A DNA stretch of 15,052 nt from the NCBI GenBank assembly GCA_937983055.1, contig CALJLA010000249.1, forward strand, positions 1 through 15,052, read 5' to 3'. The notes beneath the pieces are model-generated. The model had not been told where the DNA came from. It saw only the letters and a list, made by a program, of their open reading frames with translations, and searched no databases. This document shows, one piece after another, positions 1 to 6,226 of this stretch. The position numbers were made by a program, and so were the translations under genes. Position 1 is the first letter of the stretch. Each line of letters begins with the position of its first letter. The stretch comes from an uncultured Pseudomonadota bacterium. Lineage in GTDB: Bacteria > Pseudomonadota > Gammaproteobacteria > Burkholderiales > Eutrophovitaceae.

Positions 1-348
1 GCCCAGACCACGGACCCGACCGCCTGCAACTACTGGCGCTACTGCTCATCCGACGGCTATCTGTGCTCCTGCTGCGGCGGCGGACCTGCCAAGTGCCCGC
101 CGGGCACCGATCCCTCGCCATCCTCCTGGATCGGCAGCTGCCTGAACCCCGACGACGGCAAGACCTATCTCATCGCCTACCGCGACTGCTGCGGCAAGGA
201 CGCCTGCGCGATGTGCCCCTGCCTCGGCACCGAAGGCGAATACCCGGTGTATCGCCCGCAGCTCAACAACGACATCGTCTGGTGCTATGGCGCGAGCTCG
301 ATGGTCTATCACTGCTCCAGTGCCGCGATCGTCGGTCTCGCGCAGTAA
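1..348 (+). CDS. mauA: TTQ amine dehydrogenase light (beta) chain, 3' part
   Basis: The 5' end lies outside the window; 115 codons are visible, read from base 1 to TAA at 346-348. The product is the small catalytic subunit of a periplasmic methylamine- or aromatic-amine-type dehydrogenase, which converts a primary amine to an aldehyde plus ammonia and passes electrons to a copper protein or cytochrome c. The two tryptophans that become TTQ are visible as W43 (codon 127-129, in SSWIGSC) and W94 (codon 280-282, in DIVWCYG). They are 51 residues apart, as Trp57 and Trp108 are in the Paracoccus enzyme. D18 and D62 match in spacing the two aspartates known to matter there (Asp32, Asp76). The chain is rich in Cys, as expected for the family's six disulfides. 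The first half (CSCCGG, PSPSSWIG) recalls aromatic amine dehydrogenase and the second (CPCLGTEGE, PVYRP) methylamine dehydrogenase, so the substrate is not settled. The large subunit and mauD/mauE-like genes would lie upstream. Confidence 0.93.
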   Translation, partial: AQTTDPTACNYWRYCSSDGYLCSCCGGGPAKCPPGTDPSPSSWIGSCLNPDDGKTYLIAYRDCCGKDACAMCPCLGTEGEYPVYRPQLNNDIVWCYGASSMVYHCSSAAIVGLAQ

Positions 349-886
349 CAGCCGCCGGGGTCTACAGCGCGCCGCCGCCGGCATCGGGGCGGCGTTGCTG
401 TTTTCGGCCCCCGCCGCGGCCGGCGAGGCGCGCGTGGTGCCGCCCGATGCGGTGGCCAGAACCGAAGGCACTTCGGTGATCTCGATCCGCGATGCCGCCC
501 AGGACTTCGCGCGCAACTGCGCCGGCTGCCACGGCCACACCGGCGTATCGGTGCCGCAGGTGCCGGCGCTGAAAGACCGGGTCGGTTACTTTCTCCACAC
601 GCCGGAAGGCCGGCGCTTCGTCGTGCAGGTGCCGGGCGTTGCGATGAACGTGCTCGACGACGCACGCCTGGCCGCGGTGCTGAACTGGATGCTGCGCACT
701 TACAGCGCGGCCCAGCTGCCGCCCGACTTCCGGCCCTACACCGCGGACGAAGTCGGCGCCCTGCGGCGCACGCCGCTGTCGCAGGTGATTCCCGCGCGCG
801 CCGCGGTGGTCGATGGTCTTCTCAAGGCCAGCGTGATCGAGCGCGAATCCGACCTCGGCTTCTACGCCTTCAGCCAGTTGCCCTGA
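287..886 (+). CDS. periplasmic monohaem cytochrome c next to the amine dehydrogenase
   Basis: A 199-residue product if ATG 287 is used. The start is uncertain: ATG 287 lies inside the light-chain gene (62-bp overlap), and an in-frame GTG at 320 would shorten the protein by 11 residues. No convincing ribosome site precedes either, so translation is probably coupled. An export signal follows: a basic stretch with SRRGLQR, a hydrophobic core at about residues 29-45, then an Ala-rich cleavage region. One haem site, CAGCH, lies at residues 78-82, and M120 in VPGVAMNV is a possible axial ligand. Aromatic amine dehydrogenase clusters are known to carry a small periplasmic monohaem cytochrome after the light-chain gene, which fits this position. 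The likely role (inference) is to accept electrons from the TTQ enzyme or pass them to the next protein. Its stop overlaps the multicopper oxidase start by one base (TGATG), suggesting one transcript. Confidence 0.85.
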   Translation: MARARWSITAPVPRSSVSRSNSRRGLQRAAAGIGAALLFSAPAAAGEARVVPPDAVARTEGTSVISIRDAAQDFARNCAGCHGHTGVSVPQVPALKDRVGYFLHTPEGRRFVVQVPGVAMNVLDDARLAAVLNWMLRTYSAAQLPPDFRPYTADEVGALRRTPLSQVIPARAAVVDGLLKASVIERESDLGFYAFSQLP

Positions 887-2310
887 TGTCCCGTCGCTTT
901 CTGCCTGCGCGGCGCCGGTTCCTCGCCGCCGCCGGCGTTGGGGCGTATGCCGCGCGCATGCCGGCCCTGGCCGCCTGCCCCCCGCCGTCGCCGCCGAGCG
1001 AGGGCGAAGTACTGCGCGCTCCGATGGAGTTGCCGGTGCGACGTCCCGAGCCGGGGCTGGTCGAGGCAACGCTGCGCGCGGCGCCCCTGTCCACCCGCAT
1101 CGCCGGGCAGCCGGCCGACCTGCTGAGCTATGGCGGCAGTTACCCGGGCGCGCTGCTGCGCCTGAACAGCGGCGACACGCTGCGCCTGCGCTTCGAGAAC
1201 CGTCTTGCGCAGCCGAGCAACCTGCACTTTCACGGGCTCGCCGGAGCGCCCTCCTGCAACGCCGACAACATCTGGGTGGTGACGCCGCCCGGCGCCGCAT
1301 TCGACCACGAGCTGCCGCTGCTGCCGCAGGAAGCCGGCCTGTTCTGGATCCACCCCCATGCGCACGGCCAGACGGCGCGCCCGCTGTTCGCGGGCCTGGC
1401 CGCGCCGCTTCTGGTGCAAGGCGCGATCGATCTCGACAGCGAACTCGCCCAGGCCGACGACCGCGTGCTGGTGCTCAAGGACCTGACGCTGGAGAACTGC
1501 GCGCCGGCACCGCGTGCGCCGCACGACTGGATCTTCGGCAAGGAAGGCGACTGGCTGCTGGTGAACGGCCAGCGGCGGCCGCAGCTGCAGGCCCTGCGTT
1601 CGATGCTGCGGCTGCGGGTGGTGAATGCTTCGAACGCGCGCTACTGGAAGCTCGCGCTCGACTCCGGCGAGCCGCTGCACCTGATTGCGCTCGACGGCCG
1701 CTTCCTGGAGCGCCGGGTGGAAGTTTCGGAACTGCTGCTGGTGCCGGCGGCGCGGGCCGAATTCCTGGTCGACCTGTCGACCGGGGGCCCGCGCCGGCTG
1801 ATGTACCTGCCCTCGCCGCGCCGCGCGCTGCAGCATACGCCCGCCCAGCCGCTGCTCGACATCACCCCTCCGCCGCAGCAGGCGCCGGTACGGCTACCCG
1901 GCGCGCTGACGCCGGTCGCGCGGTTTCCGCTCGACGCGGTCGACCGCGAGCGTGAGGTGCGCCTGTCGGCAATGCTGATCAACGGCAAGCCTTTCAGGCA
2001 CCACCACCAGGGCATGCATGTCGCGCCGCAGTTCGTTGCTGCCGCGGGCAGCCGCGAGATCTGGACGGTGATCAACGACGACGTGATGGACCATCCGTTT
2101 CACCTGCACACCTGGCACTTCGAGATTCTGTCGGTCAGCGGCAGGCCGCCGCCGTCTCGCCAGGTGCGCGATATGATCAACCTGCGCCCGGGCGACGTCG
2201 CCCGGCTCGGCATCGAATTCGACCGCTATACCGGGCGCACCATGTTTCACTGCCACATCGCCGAGCATGCCGACATGGGGATGATGGCCGTTCTCGAGGT
2301 TCGCAACTGA
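886..2310 (+). CDS. Tat-exported three-domain multicopper oxidase
   Basis: A 474-residue laccase/CueO-type multicopper oxidase, which oxidises a substrate or electron donor and reduces O2 to water. The N-terminus carries a twin-arginine signal (ARRRFLAAAG, residues 8-17) and an Ala-rich cleavage region near residue 30, so it should be exported folded. All four copper-binding motifs are present: HFHG (H114, H116), WIHPHAHG (H156, H158), HPFHLH (H403, H406, H408) and HCHIAEHADMGM (H455, C456, H457, H461, M466). The Cys456, two flanking His and Met466 give a normal type 1 copper site. Length and motif order are standard for the family, and I see no long Met-rich insert of the kind CueO uses for Cu(I). 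It starts on the stop codon of the upstream cytochrome gene and ends 17 bp before a second cytochrome, so it is probably part of the amine-oxidation transcript rather than a copper-resistance gene. Its true electron donor is unknown. Confidence 0.9.
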   Translation: MSRRFLPARRRFLAAAGVGAYAARMPALAACPPPSPPSEGEVLRAPMELPVRRPEPGLVEATLRAAPLSTRIAGQPADLLSYGGSYPGALLRLNSGDTLRLRFENRLAQPSNLHFHGLAGAPSCNADNIWVVTPPGAAFDHELPLLPQEAGLFWIHPHAHGQTARPLFAGLAAPLLVQGAIDLDSELAQADDRVLVLKDLTLENCAPAPRAPHDWIFGKEGDWLLVNGQRRPQLQALRSMLRLRVVNASNARYWKLALDSGEPLHLIALDGRFLERRVEVSELLLVPAARAEFLVDLSTGGPRRLMYLPSPRRALQHTPAQPLLDITPPPQQAPVRLPGALTPVARFPLDAVDREREVRLSAMLINGKPFRHHHQGMHVAPQFVAAAGSREIWTVINDDVMDHPFHLHTWHFEILSVSGRPPPSRQVRDMINLRPGDVARLGIEFDRYTGRTMFHCHIAEHADMGMMAVLEVRN

Positions 2311-2327
2311 AAGGGAGCACCGCAAGC

Positions 2328-2642
2328 ATGCAAAAGCAAATTGCGATGGCGCTGGCGCTTGCCGCCTGCGCCGCCACCGCGCAGGCGCAGGGCGATGCCG
2401 AGCGCGGCAAGGCCAAGACCATCACCTGCGTGCCTTGCCACGGCGCCGACGGCAAGGCGACGCTGTCGATGTATCCGAACCTCGCCGGGCAGAACTACGA
2501 ATATCTCGTCAACGCGATGAAGGCCTACAAGGTCGGGCAGCGTAAAGGCGGCAGCGCCGGGCTGATGCTGGCGCCGATGGCCACGCTCTCCGAGCAGGAT
2601 ATTCAGGACCTGGCCGCCTGGTACGGCAGTCTCGGCAAGTAG
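2328..2642 (+). CDS. small class I cytochrome c (c4/c5/c553-like)
   Basis: A 104-residue precursor with a Sec signal peptide (hydrophobic residues 5-18, likely cleavage after A20 in AQA) and a mature part of about 84 residues. The haem site is CVPCH (C34, C37, H38), and M84 in LAPMATLS is the expected sixth ligand. The C-terminal helix DIQDLAAWYGSLG is typical of c553 and of single-domain c4-like cytochromes. AAGGGAG lies 11 bp before the ATG, a good ribosome site, and the gene starts 17 bp after the multicopper oxidase stop. The likely role (inference) is a soluble periplasmic carrier between the amine dehydrogenase or upstream cytochrome and an oxidase. The gene meets the ureG remnant tail to tail with only three bases between stop codons, and no terminator hairpin is visible between them. 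Confidence 0.9.
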   Translation: MQKQIAMALALAACAATAQAQGDAERGKAKTITCVPCHGADGKATLSMYPNLAGQNYEYLVNAMKAYKVGQRKGGSAGLMLAPMATLSEQDIQDLAAWYGSLGK

Positions 2643-2645
2643 CCG

Positions 2646-3101
2646 TCAGGCCGCCGCTTCCCGGCGCAGCATGCCCTGGGTTTCGATGAAGCGCACGATA
2701 TCCGGCAGGCCCTGACCGCTTTTCAGGTTGCTGAACACGAAAGGCCGTTCGCCGCGCATCCTGCGCGCGTCGCGATCAATTACCTCGAGCGACGCGCCGA
2801 CCATCGGCGCCAGGTCGATCTTGTTGATGATCAGCAGGTCCGATTTCATGATGCCCGGCCCGCCTTTGCGCGGAATCTTGTCGCCGGCGGCGACGTCGAT
2901 CACGTAAAGCGTCAGGTCGGACAGCTCCGGCGAAAAAGTCGCCGCCAGATTGTCGCCGCCGCTTTCGACGAAGATCACGTCGAGATCGTGAACCGCCGTC
3001 GCCAGCCGGTTCACCGCTTCGAGGTTGATCGAGGCGTCCTCGCGGATCGCGGTATGCGGACACCCGCCGGTTTCCACGCCGTTGATGCGTTCCGGGGGCG
3101 G
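2646..3101 (-). pseudogene. ureG: ureG, 3' fragment (urease GTPase chaperone, N-terminus deleted)
   Basis: About 150 C-terminal codons of UreG, the GTPase that helps load nickel into urease. Family landmarks run in order from the break: PPERINGVETGGCPHTAIRE (with the metal-binding CPH), ESGGDNL (G3 region), NKIDLAP (G4) and an intact C-terminus ending at TGA 2646-2648. UreG is normally a little over 200 residues. The first 55-60 are missing here, including the P-loop GxxGSGKT needed to bind nucleotide, so a functional GTPase cannot be made. Reading the ureG frame upstream of the break gives residues that belong to the ureD start (out of frame) and then to antisense of urtE, not UreG. The preserved downstream frame, without stops or frameshifts, suggests a recent event. 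Confidence 0.9.
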
Positions 3102-3190
3102 GCGAGCCGTGTCCGGCCTCCAGTTGCGTCGCAGCCCAGCTCCAGTCGCGCAGGCCAGCCTGCGGAGACTGCGGCCTCGACCGGCTTCAT
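3101..3190 (-). pseudogene. ureD: ureD, 5' fragment (about 30 codons)
   Basis: The ATG at 3190-3188 overlaps the urtE stop as ATGA, the normal coupling at the urt-ure boundary in these operons. Translation starts MKPVEAAVSAGWPARLELG and continues through GGRTRLA, which resembles the UreD/UreH N-terminus (GW-ARLEL, then a GRT-L strand). Similarity ends near base 3101, where the sequence switches to ureG in another frame. UreD is normally 270-300 residues, so nearly all of it is missing. The call rests on a short match plus position and would be weak without the adjoining ureG piece. Confidence 0.72.
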
Positions 3191-3885
3191 ACCGACAGAT
3201 AACCGCGAACGCCGTCGGCATCCATGCTGGCGCCGGACCCGCTCTTGACCACCTCGCCGCGCTGGAGCACCACGTAGTGATCGGCGAGTTCCTTGGCGAA
3301 GTCGTAGTACTGCTCCACCAGCAGGATGGCAATGTCGCCGCGGTCCGCCAGGCTGCGGATGACCTTTTCGATTTCCTTGATGATCGAAGGCTGTATACCC
3401 TCGGTGGGCTCATCGAGAATGAGCAGCTTCGGCTTCAGCGCCAGCGCCCGCCCGATCGCGAGTTGCTGCTGCTGGCCGCCGGACAGATCGCCGCCGCGGC
3501 GGTTGAGCATGCTGCGCAGGACCGGAAACATCTCGAAGATCTCACCGGGAATATCCGAGGCGCCGCCGCCCTTTCTGGACGCGAGCCCCATCCGCAGATT
3601 TTCCTCCACCGTCAGACGCGGAAAAATCTCGCGTCCCTGCGGCACATACCCCACACCCAGTTTTACCCGTTGATGCGGCGCCCAGCCGGTCATGTCCTGC
3701 CCGTCGAAGGTTACCCGCCCGCTTTTCACCGGCACGACGCCCATCAGGCATTTCAGCAGGGTGGTCTTGCCCACGCCATTGCGGCCGAGCAGCGTCGTCA
3801 CCGCGCCGGTGGGTACCTCGAACGACACCTCGCGCAGCGTGTGCGACGAGCCGTAGAACTGATTGAGTTTTTCGACTTGCAGCAT
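3187..3885 (-). CDS. urtE: urea ABC transporter ATP-binding subunit UrtE
   Basis: A 232-residue ATPase of the branched-chain amino acid/urea (LivF-like) class, one of two ATPases powering urea import at the inner membrane. Walker A is GRNGVGKT (34-41), the signature LSGGQ is at 134-138, Walker B LLILDEP at 154-160, and the VEQ switch region at 190-192. Length and order match UrtE. The C-terminus ends in a normal GVRGYLSV, so the nearby deletion did not damage it. No strong ribosome site is seen before ATG 3885. Unusually, 352 bp of repeat-rich sequence separates it from urtD, whereas the urtC/urtD junction is a 4-bp overlap. Its stop codon overlaps the ureD fragment start. Confidence 0.96.
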   Translation of the reverse strand: MLQVEKLNQFYGSSHTLREVSFEVPTGAVTTLLGRNGVGKTTLLKCLMGVVPVKSGRVTFDGQDMTGWAPHQRVKLGVGYVPQGREIFPRLTVEENLRMGLASRKGGGASDIPGEIFEMFPVLRSMLNRRGGDLSGGQQQQLAIGRALALKPKLLILDEPTEGIQPSIIKEIEKVIRSLADRGDIAILLVEQYYDFAKELADHYVVLQRGEVVKSGSGASMDADGVRGYLSV

Positions 3886-3914
3886 TTCGTTCTGGATTCG
3901 GATGCTTCGCTATT

Positions 3915-4225
3915 TCACCACAGAGACAAGAAACAATCAGATGCGACACACGAAGACACGAAGGCACGTAGCTGTTCGGGGTCTTTCAGGCGAGTTGCCT
4001 TTGGCTCTTCTCTGCGCCCCTCTGCTTCAGTGTTAAAAGCCTTCCTCCAAACTATAGCGTTGCGCACCGTTAGGAGCTTGCCCTCACCCGCGGCCTCTTG
4101 CACCCAAAAACCTCACCACAGAGACACAGAGAGAACCCGTCAAGGCAGGCACGAAAAACATCGTGCCCTTCGTGTCTCGTGCTTTTCTTTTCTCTGTGTC
4201 TCTGTGCCTCTGTGTCTCTGTGGTG
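3915..4225. repeat. 8-mer repeat tract with inverted arms, filling the urtD-urtE gap
   Basis: The 352 bp between urtD and urtE hold no credible gene. They contain short tandem units of 8 bp: CACAGAGA/CACAGAGG types and ACACGAAG. A perfect 18-bp inverted pair lies at 4114-4131 and 4208-4225; the right arm is an array of four TCTCTGTG-like units (about 4191-4222). A third, shorter copy of the arm start (CACCACAGAGACA) lies near 3916-3928 in the same direction as the left arm. The block at 3948-3967 is, on the - strand, identical over 20 bases to 10350-10369 in the lexA-imuA gap. A GCAGAGGGGCGCAGAG-like stretch (near 4008-4025, - strand) also resembles 10265-10280. Base composition is lower in GC than the flanking genes. 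The spread of related copies suggests insertion into the operon. Confidence 0.8.
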
Positions 4226-4237
4226 AATGGCCAAGCG

Positions 4238-5059
4238 TCAACGTCCCAGATAAACCTCGATCACGCGTTCGTCGGACTTTATCTCGTTCATCCCGCCTTC
4301 GGCCAGCACCGAGCCTTCGTGCAGGACGGTCACCGTCGAGGCGATCTCGTCGATGAACTCCATGTCGTGTTCCACCACCACTATGGAGCAGCTGCCCTCC
4401 AGCGTCTTCAGCAGCTGCGCAGTCTTGGCGGTCTCCTCGTCGGTCATGCCGGCCACCGGTTCGTCGAGCAGCAACAGCTGGGGCTCCTGCATCAACAGCA
4501 TGCCGATCTCCAGCCACTGCTTCTGGCCGTGCGACAGCAGCCCCGCAGCCCGGTCCGCCTGCTCCAGCAGGTCGATGGTGCGCAGCGTCTCCGAGATACG
4601 GTCGAGCTGCTCGTCCCCGAGGCGCGCGCGCAGGCTGGCCCACACGCGCTTGTCGGTCTTGATCGCCAGCTCCAGGTTCTCGAACACCGTGTGGTTCTCG
4701 AATACCGTCGGTTTCTGGAACTTGCGGCCAATGCCGGCGTGTGCAATTTCGGCTTCGGTCAGCCGGGTGAGATCGATCGACTGGCCAAAGAAGGCGCTGC
4801 CGGCGTCCGGCCGCGTCTTGCCGGTAATCACGTCCATCATCGTGGTCTTGCCGGCGCCGTTGGGTCCGATAATGCAGCGCAGCTCGCCCTCGTCCACCGT
4901 CAGCGTCAGCTTGTTCAGCGCCTTGAAGCCATCGAAGCTCACCGTGATGTCGTCGAGGTACAGAATCGGGCCGTGCGAGGTGTCGACCGCCTCGGTGACG
5001 ACGTGCCCGATACTGCTCGCGCCGCTCGGATTGAGCGGTTCGTCGTGCGCGGGTTTCAT
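4238..5059 (-). CDS. urtD: urea ABC transporter ATP-binding subunit UrtD
   Basis: A 273-residue ATPase of the LivG-like class, partner of UrtE in the urea importer. Walker A is GPNGAGKT (65-72), the signature is LSHGQK (175-180), a normal UrtD/LivG variant of LSGGQ, Walker B LLLLDEP (195-201), and the switch His is H231 in VVVEHDM. The start ATG 5059 is chosen because it overlaps the urtC stop as ATGA and gives a normal UrtD length. The frame stays open far upstream, but that part is out-of-frame urtC. About 30 poorly conserved residues precede the ATPase fold, common in UrtD. Downstream, the repeat tract at 3915-4225 begins only 12 bases after the stop codon. Confidence 0.96.
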   Translation of the reverse strand: MKPAHDEPLNPSGASSIGHVVTEAVDTSHGPILYLDDITVSFDGFKALNKLTLTVDEGELRCIIGPNGAGKTTMMDVITGKTRPDAGSAFFGQSIDLTRLTEAEIAHAGIGRKFQKPTVFENHTVFENLELAIKTDKRVWASLRARLGDEQLDRISETLRTIDLLEQADRAAGLLSHGQKQWLEIGMLLMQEPQLLLLDEPVAGMTDEETAKTAQLLKTLEGSCSIVVVEHDMEFIDEIASTVTVLHEGSVLAEGGMNEIKSDERVIEVYLGR

Positions 5060-6174
5060 TGATCCCTCTTCATGATCCGGTTCACCAGCCCGACGATGCC
5101 CTTCGGCATGAACAGCGTCACCAGAATGAACAGCAGGCCGAGAAAGAACAGCCAGTACTCGGGGAACGACTGGGTGAAGAAGCTCTTCGCGCCGTTCACC
5201 GTGGAGGCGCCGAGCAGCGGCCCGATCAGCGTGCCGCGGCCGCCCACCGCCACCCACACCGCGATCTCGATCGAGTTCGCCGGCGACATCTCGCTGGGAT
5301 TGATGATGCCGACCTGCGGCACGTACAGCGCCCCGGCAATGCCGCACATCACCGCCGACAGCGTCCAGATGAACAGCTTGTACCACAGCGGGTTGTAGCC
5401 CGAGAACATCAGCCGGCTCTCGGAATCGCGAATGGCGCGCAGCACCCGTCCTGTCTTGGAGCGTTCGAGGTAGCGCGTCATCACCACCGCGCCCAGCAGC
5501 GCGGCGGCCGACAGCGCAAACAGGGTGGCGCGCATGCCCGGCGAAGTCACGTCGAAGCCGAGGATGCGCTTGAAGTCGGTAAAGCCGTTGTTGCCGCCGA
5601 ACCCGGTCTCGTTGCGGAAGAACAGCAGCATGAAAGCGAAAGTGAGCGCCTGGGTGATGATGGAGAAGTAGACGCCCTTGATGCGCGAACGGAAGGCGAA
5701 AAATCCGAACACGAAGGCGAGCAACCCTGGCACCAGCACCACCAGCATCAGCGCCCACAGAAACGAATCCGTGCCGGCCCAGTGCCAGGGATACTCCTTC
5801 CAGTCGAGGAACACCATGAAGTCGGGCAGGTCGCTCTGATACTGGCCGTCGCGGCCGATCTGGCGCATGAGGTACATGCCGAAGGCGTAGCCGCCCAGCG
5901 CGAAGAACAGGCCGTGTCCGAGGGAAAGAATCCCGGTGTAGCCCCAGATCAGGTTCATCGCGCAGGCCACGATGCAGTAGCACAGGATCTTTCCGACCAG
6001 GGTCACCGTGTAGGCCGAAAGGTGCAGCGGGTGCTCCTGCGGCACGGCAACGTAGAGAATCGGAACGATCACCAGCGCGACCAGCGCCAGCACCGCGACA
6101 ACGGTCCAGCCCGTCTTCGTAAAGAACGGCTGCTCGACCGGACGGTAGTTCAGCGAGAGCGGCTCGGACTTCAC
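5056..6174 (-). CDS. urtC: urea ABC transporter permease UrtC
   Basis: A 372-residue inner-membrane permease of the LivM-like class, forming the urea channel with UrtB. Several hydrophobic spans are visible, starting at about residues 22-46 (VVAVLALVALVIVPILYVAV), then the conserved GYTGILSLGHGLFFALGGYA segment, later LRAIRDSESRLMFSGYN (the cytoplasmic loop that contacts the ATPase), and GIAGALYVPQVGIINPSEMSP. The start is a GTG at 6174, supported by GGGGAGG five bases upstream. It lies 52 bp after urtB and overlaps urtD by 4 bp. Family length is normal and no lesions are seen. Confidence 0.96.
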   Translation of the reverse strand: MKSEPLSLNYRPVEQPFFTKTGWTVVAVLALVALVIVPILYVAVPQEHPLHLSAYTVTLVGKILCYCIVACAMNLIWGYTGILSLGHGLFFALGGYAFGMYLMRQIGRDGQYQSDLPDFMVFLDWKEYPWHWAGTDSFLWALMLVVLVPGLLAFVFGFFAFRSRIKGVYFSIITQALTFAFMLLFFRNETGFGGNNGFTDFKRILGFDVTSPGMRATLFALSAAALLGAVVMTRYLERSKTGRVLRAIRDSESRLMFSGYNPLWYKLFIWTLSAVMCGIAGALYVPQVGIINPSEMSPANSIEIAVWVAVGGRGTLIGPLLGASTVNGAKSFFTQSFPEYWLFFLGLLFILVTLFMPKGIVGLVNRIMKRDQ

Positions 6175-6226
6175 CCGTGCCTCCCCGCAGCCAGCGGCAG
6201 CATCTGCCGCACTCGATCTATTCGGG

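Noticed and set aside
2646..3413. A single 255-residue protein made of an urtE-antisense-like N-terminus joined to UreG
   Set aside because: The first ~100 residues are out-of-frame urtE and ureD sequence without family similarity. The start lies deep inside urtE, so this is a fragment rather than a new fusion protein.
3915..4225. CRISPR array
   Set aside because: The units are 8 bp, imperfect, adjoining and in opposing arms. There are no 28-37 bp direct repeats with unique spacers and no cas genes.
3025..4356. Long + strand open frame (443 codons) across the ureD, urtE and urtD-urtE repeat region
   Set aside because: It is antisense to urtE, rich in Arg, His and Gln as expected from reverse-complemented high-GC coding sequence, and it runs on through a repeat tract. 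No family resemblance or ribosome site.
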